Assembly (NCBI GenBank): GCA_004794785.1
Contig: SJOL01006480.1
Location: 128,913-192,912 of the forward strand
Reading direction: 5' to 3'
DNA length: 64,000 bases
DNA from: Opisthorchis felineus
Lineage: Eukaryota; Platyhelminthes; Trematoda; Opisthorchiida; Opisthorchiidae
A model generated the notes under the pieces. It saw only the letters and a program-made list of their open reading frames with translations. It was not told the DNA's origin and did not search any database. The position numbers and the translations under genes are program-made. Below are positions 59,600 to 64,000 of the stretch, in pieces. The stretch's first letter is position 1, and each line of letters opens with the position of its first letter.

Positions 59600-60573
59600 T
59601 TGGTTACGGCGCGTCTTGAGTGTGTATCCCAAGCCTGAGTTCAACCATCCCGAAGCGGAGGACAGCGCGCATGGGAAAGCTTCTACTGCTGAATTCTGCG
59701 CAGTGTGGTCAGTGATCCTGCATTTCATAAGGCTATTCGGGATCTCATACTTCCAAAGTGCATGCAAGAACACCAAAGGAGAGCTGGTTTTTGCTTGGGG
59801 CGATAAACTGCGCAACAGCGTTGATGGCCGCGGTTTACGAGAGTTGGTTACTTCACTTTTCTCCATCTCTCTGGCTTTTGTTCCCAGAATGTGTTCCCTC
59901 GGATATTTATCCACGGTATCCAGCTCCGATGCAATATGCTGAGGACGAGAGTTAGAAGCGCCCGTCGTGGTCTTGGTGGTCAGATAATCTTCTACCGTAG
60001 AAAATGTGGTCAGTTGGAGAGTTTGGTGCATTTTCTGCCAGCTGGATCACGCATGATGTTAGATGCGCAAGTCACAATTGGGTTGCAAGGAAATTCGCGA
60101 AACGCCTCTGCCGCTTAAGATACACCACTTTCTAGGAGTTGGGAGCACCTACAATGACGTATTTCATCAAGCCTGAACTAATAGCTGTTCGAGAACGACC
60201 TGCAACTATGATAGACGTAAGCATAGTCTCGAATAGGTGCGGAGTGAATGTGTGGAATGAGAAGAAGCAGAAGCGCGGTGTCAATGAATATCCCCTCACC
60301 ATCAACTCAGCCCTACGTGCCGTTCCTTATGATGCTGACTTTTTGGTTCACCAACTGATGATCACTCCATATCGAGGGATCTGCTTTCCTCAGTCCGCCA
60401 AGACTGTTGTTAGACTGGTACTTCCTATGGTCACAGTCATTGACTTGTGGCTGCACACCATTTTGGGCTCCTACGTAATCACAACACCTTTATGCATTGT
60501 ACATGGCGTCGAGTGCTCATCCTTGCCATTGACTTTTAGACTTGACCCAGTTTCATGGACAACTTGCGCCTGA
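59600..60573 (+). pseudogene. R2-like non-LTR retrotransposon fragment (zinc-knuckle and restriction-like endonuclease region)
   Basis: Four frame segments in order: DKLRNSVDGRGLRELVTS (about 59805-59860), IQLRCNMLRTRVRSARRG and KCGQLESLVHFL (59891-60118), then KPELIAVRERPATMIDVSIV (from about 60166) and a longer tail to TGA at 60571. This order matches the C-terminal part of R2-clade proteins from flukes: a C-x2-C...H...C knuckle followed by a PD...D-type restriction-like endonuclease that nicks the target. Here the knuckle has lost two ligands (Tyr and Gly at Cys positions), and frameshifts separate the blocks, so it is dead. The family name is by motif order and memory, not by search. Confidence 0.6.
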
Positions 60574-60639
60574 TATGTGAGTCTTGAATGCGCTAGCGCT
60601 TACTGCACCCCGAAGAGACTTCAGCCTTCGACAAGAACA

Positions 60640-61040
60640 CTCAATTGCATACCAATTTGGTTTTCACGGGAGACTTAACTGAATCCCTCGTTTATGATAT
60701 TCTTATTCAACTGAATGTGCTCTACAAAGGCCGCCTCATGTTTCATTTGGTATGATATTCAAGATGTCGCAGTATTTTTTCATAAAGGAAACTACTCACA
60801 ATGTTGCTGAATTCTATTCGACAGCCCACAACAGGTTTCGCCCTCACTGGGACTCATCAGGTAGGAGCAGTCCCTGATTTTTCGTCAACATTATATTCTA
60901 CTTGGACCCAAATTGGACAGGTTTCTACAAGTAGAACATAAGGTTGACGGATTGTGCCTACCTGATGAGCTCTAAGAAAGGCGAAACCGGTCGTGGGTTG
61001 TGGAAGAGTATTAAGCGACCTTGTGAGTAGTTTCCCTTAT
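60640..61040. repeat. MITE-like repeat forming a long inverted repeat
   Basis: Arms at about 60783-60904 and 60928-61040 are imperfect reverse complements around a 23-nt loop; CAACAGGTTTCGCCCTCACT pairs with the region of AAAGGCGAAACCGGTCGTGG. Upstream (60640-60760) lies the CATACCAATTTGGTTTTCAC / CCGCCTCATGTTTCATTTGG module. Confidence 0.75.
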
Positions 61041-61720
61041 GAGCATTCGGGCTTGTTTGTCCTTTCTTCATTTGCTGGTCTTTAGACGTGTGCTTTCATA
61101 CCAAACATTCTTATATACGTTAGAAATCATCTGGTCTGATTGGATCAATTGCTGGCGTGCCCTTAAGTGTAACGTTTCTCCCGTTTTATCTACTATTCTT
61201 CTGTACACCCTTCCACATCTATCGCTCTGAAATACTTTTTATGTTTGCAACCATGCTCTTCAAAAATAAACGATAAGTAGTAGCATTTGTGTCGTTTGCA
61301 AAATCGCCACCTGTTCTTGCTGTCACATCTGTGATCCCTAAACGATCTGGTTCATTTTTATATTTGTTTAACGTGTGCCTTGAAAGTCACACTCCGGGCT
61401 TTCAGATTTCAGTATGTAATCAGAGTGTACCATCCTCGGTTTTTTTCAGCATGCAGTAATAAACATCTGGAGTAAAATCAACCATGCGCTGAATGTGTGG
61501 CCATGATATGGCTTGACTCGGGCCTTGGTGTGTCCGGTTTCATGTTGCTACCGGAGGGGAGGGCATTATTAGGTTATGTCTGACCTAAAGTACACGTTTT
61601 GGTCATGGATATCCTACCGAAAAGTTTAAGTTAGGGTCACCATCTGATTACATCTTAAGGGCTCGGCAGTCAGCTGTTTCATCACATTCATGATTATCTG
61701 CAGTAAAAGTAAATTTCATC
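61041..61720. other. intergenic, nothing recognised
   Basis: No gene or repeat recognised; AT-rich with short ORFs. Confidence 0.45.
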
Positions 61721-61724
61721 CATA

Positions 61725-62035
61725 ATGCACTACTCATAAGGTTGCTGAAAATTCTTCGACAGCCCACGACCGGTTTCGCCCTTCTTGGGGCTCATCAGGT
61801 AGGCGCAGTCCCCGAGTTTCCGTCAACTTTAAGTTCTACTTGAAACCAAATTGCACGGAATTAGTGAACTACACTCATTTGCAAACCAATTTGGTATTGC
61901 GAATATCGTAGCAACTGAAACATGAGGCGGTGCAGCACATTCAGTTGTCTGGAAACATCACAAACGAGAGATTCAGGTGAGTCTCTCGTAAAACCAAATT
62001 TGTTTGCAAATGAATGTATTTCGTTAAATTTCATC
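61725..62035. repeat. MITE-like palindromic repeat, composite copy
   Basis: TACTCATAAGGTTGCTGAAA, CCCACGACCGGTTTCGCCCT, AGGTAGGCGCAGTCCCCGAG, then CTCATTTGCAAACCAATTTG and at the end CAAATTTGTTTGCAAATGAA. The hairpin arms are shortened by an insertion carrying GAGGCGGTGCAGCACATTCA, a piece of the module also seen at 9.7 and 60.7 kb. Confidence 0.7.
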
Positions 62036-62039
62036 CACC

Positions 62040-62705
62040 TTAATCCGCGAAGAAAAGGTTGTTTATTTTTCGGATGAGTGCGTATGTGGCTTTCCGTAAT
62101 GTTTGCGACATCACAGCAACATCAAATCAACCCCAATGACACCTTCACACGACTCAAATCTGGATGAATTCCGTCGAAAGTGGACTTAAAATACTTGAAG
62201 TAAAAGTCCTCAGTGATCAGTGTTTCGGATGTCTGTCCATAGGTATACTAATACGTTCGCTTTTCAGTTAGCTGACAAGAAATGTGCGATTCCAGCATAG
62301 AGTGATGACAATTTAAAACCATACGACAATCAAAGATTTACTGTGTTTGGTTATTTAGATTAGACTAATGATATGTTACGTATGGTATGATAATTCTATA
62401 TGTTTAGCCTGTCTCTACCTTTTTTACCTGAACGGACAGTGCAATCTGACAGGCGCTAGTTCGGTTTTGAGTTGCATTCACTGCATTCACTGTACGTATT
62501 GGTGGACGGAAGTCAAATCCCATCCTCAGCACACTCAGTTTCAAATTAAATATCGAACTTGAGCTTTGCCTTGCAACCTGATTAAATAAGCTTTCACGTA
62601 CAGTGAGCGGGTTGTCCAGTACCGCGGTAAAATTGACGGTCATCTCAGAAACTAAGTTTAATTCCAGTTGCCAAATTAACACAAACCACGTGTGCCAACT
62701 CAGGT
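62040..62705. other. intergenic, nothing recognised
   Basis: No supported feature. Confidence 0.45.
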
Positions 62706-62709
62706 ACGT

Positions 62710-62880
62710 CGACTGTGAGTTAACTATCCTGGTGATCAGCTCCTCGCGACCTAAGGGTTAAATGTTCAAACTACTAGCCTGGTGATCTAGAGTTCGAAAC
62801 CTTATTAAGTTTCGTGAAACATGCACTACTGGGTAGTCCAAGTAAGGATTTTCAGCATTCACTAGCTTCAGTTACCGGAA
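62710..62880 (+). repeat. SINE family 2 with hammerhead-like remnant
   Basis: Leader GTGAGTTAACTATCCTGGTG, head with AGTTCGAAACC at the B-box position, AAGTTTCGTGAAACATGCAC, then CTGGGTAGTCCAAGTAAGGA (62823-62864), which aligns to the ribozyme region and keeps the stem-II GTCC/GGA pairing but has lost CTGATGA. Confidence 0.6.
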
Positions 62881-62989
62881 GAAATCTTACCTGATAATTT
62901 AAAATAGTTTGAATGGTTAAAGGACCTTATCTAAGAAGAAAAATAGTGCCGGCGTACTAAATGTCCATGAGCAAACATCTCGGCAGCTT

Positions 62990-63480
62990 TTCAATTCCTT
63001 AGTTGTTAGAGGCAGATAAGGTAGACTCACGCAACACATCGATGACAACATTTAAGAGAAAAACAGCGTCCTTAACTGACACCATTTTATGCGGTGAACT
63101 CAGGAGAGAACTTGCCGTGGACACGTACTCGCCCAAGAAAGATACATACAGCCGTTATAAGCAACATTAATTTAGAAGGAACACACCTTATCGACAGACA
63201 TCGCAACAGTTTCTAACGAGCAAAGGAGTCAAAAGTAGCTTTCAAATCAAGAAAAACGCTCGCTGTTGATTATTAAAAGGGGTGACACAATTCCAGCACT
63301 TCCCACAGAGTGAAAACGGGATCGATGCCATCCCGGCTGTGGCAAAACTCAGCTTGGTTCTCATGAATAAGACTCTCCCAGTGGTGGACCAACTCATGTG
63401 CGATAATAATAGGGAATACTATTGAAGCTATGGGCACGAGTCTGATACCCCAGAGATTTCCGCACGATGGTCCTGCACAA
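62990..63480 (-). pseudogene. non-LTR reverse transcriptase fragment (RTE/CR1-like)
   Basis: Reverse-strand frame reads HELVHHWESLIHENQAEFCH, SRDGIDPVFTLWEVLELCHP, then after a one-base shift FLDLKATFDSFAR (about 63253-63215), matching the QAGFR-GR..ID.IFTLR and hhLDLK-AFDS blocks of non-LTR RTs; the latter carries a catalytic aspartate. Further on, GRVRVHGKFSPEFT precedes a degenerate QGCPLSP region. Several stops and shifts make it inactive. An adjoining open frame at 63540-63827 (-) may belong to the same element but shows no motif. Confidence 0.7.
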
Positions 63481-64000
63481 TGTTCCGAATATTTAAATCA
63501 CCTCAGTGTACTCCATTCTGATGGTATCGTCTTTATACCTCAGGTTAGCCACGAGCTACTCGCTACCTTCTTTGATGGGTGCAACATTAAAACTGCCTGC
63601 TGAAGCAATGAAATTGTACACTGGACTTCCGTTGTCGACGGCGACTGCTCCTGACATGCTTCACACTTTAAGCTGATGTACGAGGTCGTTTCAGGATGCC
63701 GACTGGCAGCAGAGACCCATAACAAGAATCTATTGAATCCCCGCACTCTTCTATGAATGCTGTCTACAGTATTACTCCCTGTGGCTTCAATTACATTGAA
63801 CGCTGAAATTTGTCTATTCGCACTCACTCAGGTAATCATACGTAATTCCTCATTCCAATCTAATTCAGATAATTTTGAAATAGATAACCAATGTCTTTTA
63901 TGTAAAATGATAGGCCTATATGATTCTGATTCTCACCACAGTGTTATTGTAGAAGAGTGTTTAATTAAAACTTTCTAGAGTTTTTTTCGCCGTCATCTAA

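Overview
This is a eukaryotic nuclear window, most likely from a parasitic flatworm (digenean trematode). The clues are a conserved animal E-protein (class I bHLH) coding sequence split over very long introns, standard genetic code, GT-AG splice sites, and a dense background of decayed retroelements and SINEs. The genus cannot be fixed from the sequence. Resemblance of the retroelement fragments to those of opisthorchiid-type flukes is a family-level impression from memory.

The one gene supported with confidence lies on the + strand from at least 25570 to 44091. Ten exons were placed by eye. Nine are used per transcript and give an open frame of 2466 nt (821 codons plus stop), with matching phases at every junction. 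The product is an E-protein of the daughterless/TCF3/TCF4/TCF12 type. From N to C it has a helix like the E-protein AD2/Rep region, Ser/Pro-rich linkers, the bHLH domain, the family-specific post-bHLH segment, and a long C-terminus with an acidic tract. The first coding exon(s) were not found; an open exon-like stretch at 9283-9539 is a weak candidate. The helix-loop-helix is encoded twice, by adjacent exons of identical length (40227-40372 and 40526-40671, 146 nt each). Phase allows only one of them per mRNA, an arrangement resembling vertebrate E12/E47.

The rest is intron or intergenic DNA filled with repeats: (1) a tRNA-headed SINE (best copies 5271-5471 and 18859-19026, about nine copies); (2) a second tRNA-headed SINE carrying a decayed hammerhead-ribozyme core (four copies, two of them as a head-to-head inverted pair at 42577-43125); (3) a palindromic MITE-like repeat (about seven loci); (4) non-LTR retrotransposon debris: an endonuclease piece at 23.0-23.5 kb, RT pieces at 27.0-27.3 and 63.0-63.5 kb, repeated 3'-end pieces at 0, 8.3, 19.3, 31.2, 50.8 and 54.7 kb, and an R2-like restriction-type endonuclease piece at 59.6-60.6 kb.

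Between 47917 and 55320 a 3.4-3.5 kb segment occurs twice in direct orientation, 3902 bp apart, with a single N at 51419 at the junction. The left copy begins with a clean solo LTR (170 bp, TG...CA, 5-bp target duplication CAACT). The right copy begins with the same LTR still attached to a gag reading frame on the - strand. This is best read as two haplotypes of one locus (solo-LTR allele and element-bearing allele) placed in tandem by the assembler. The element has no recognisable tRNA primer site; directly next to its LTR are 16 nt exactly complementary to the predicted transcript start inside the LTR, which suggests Tf1-like self-priming.
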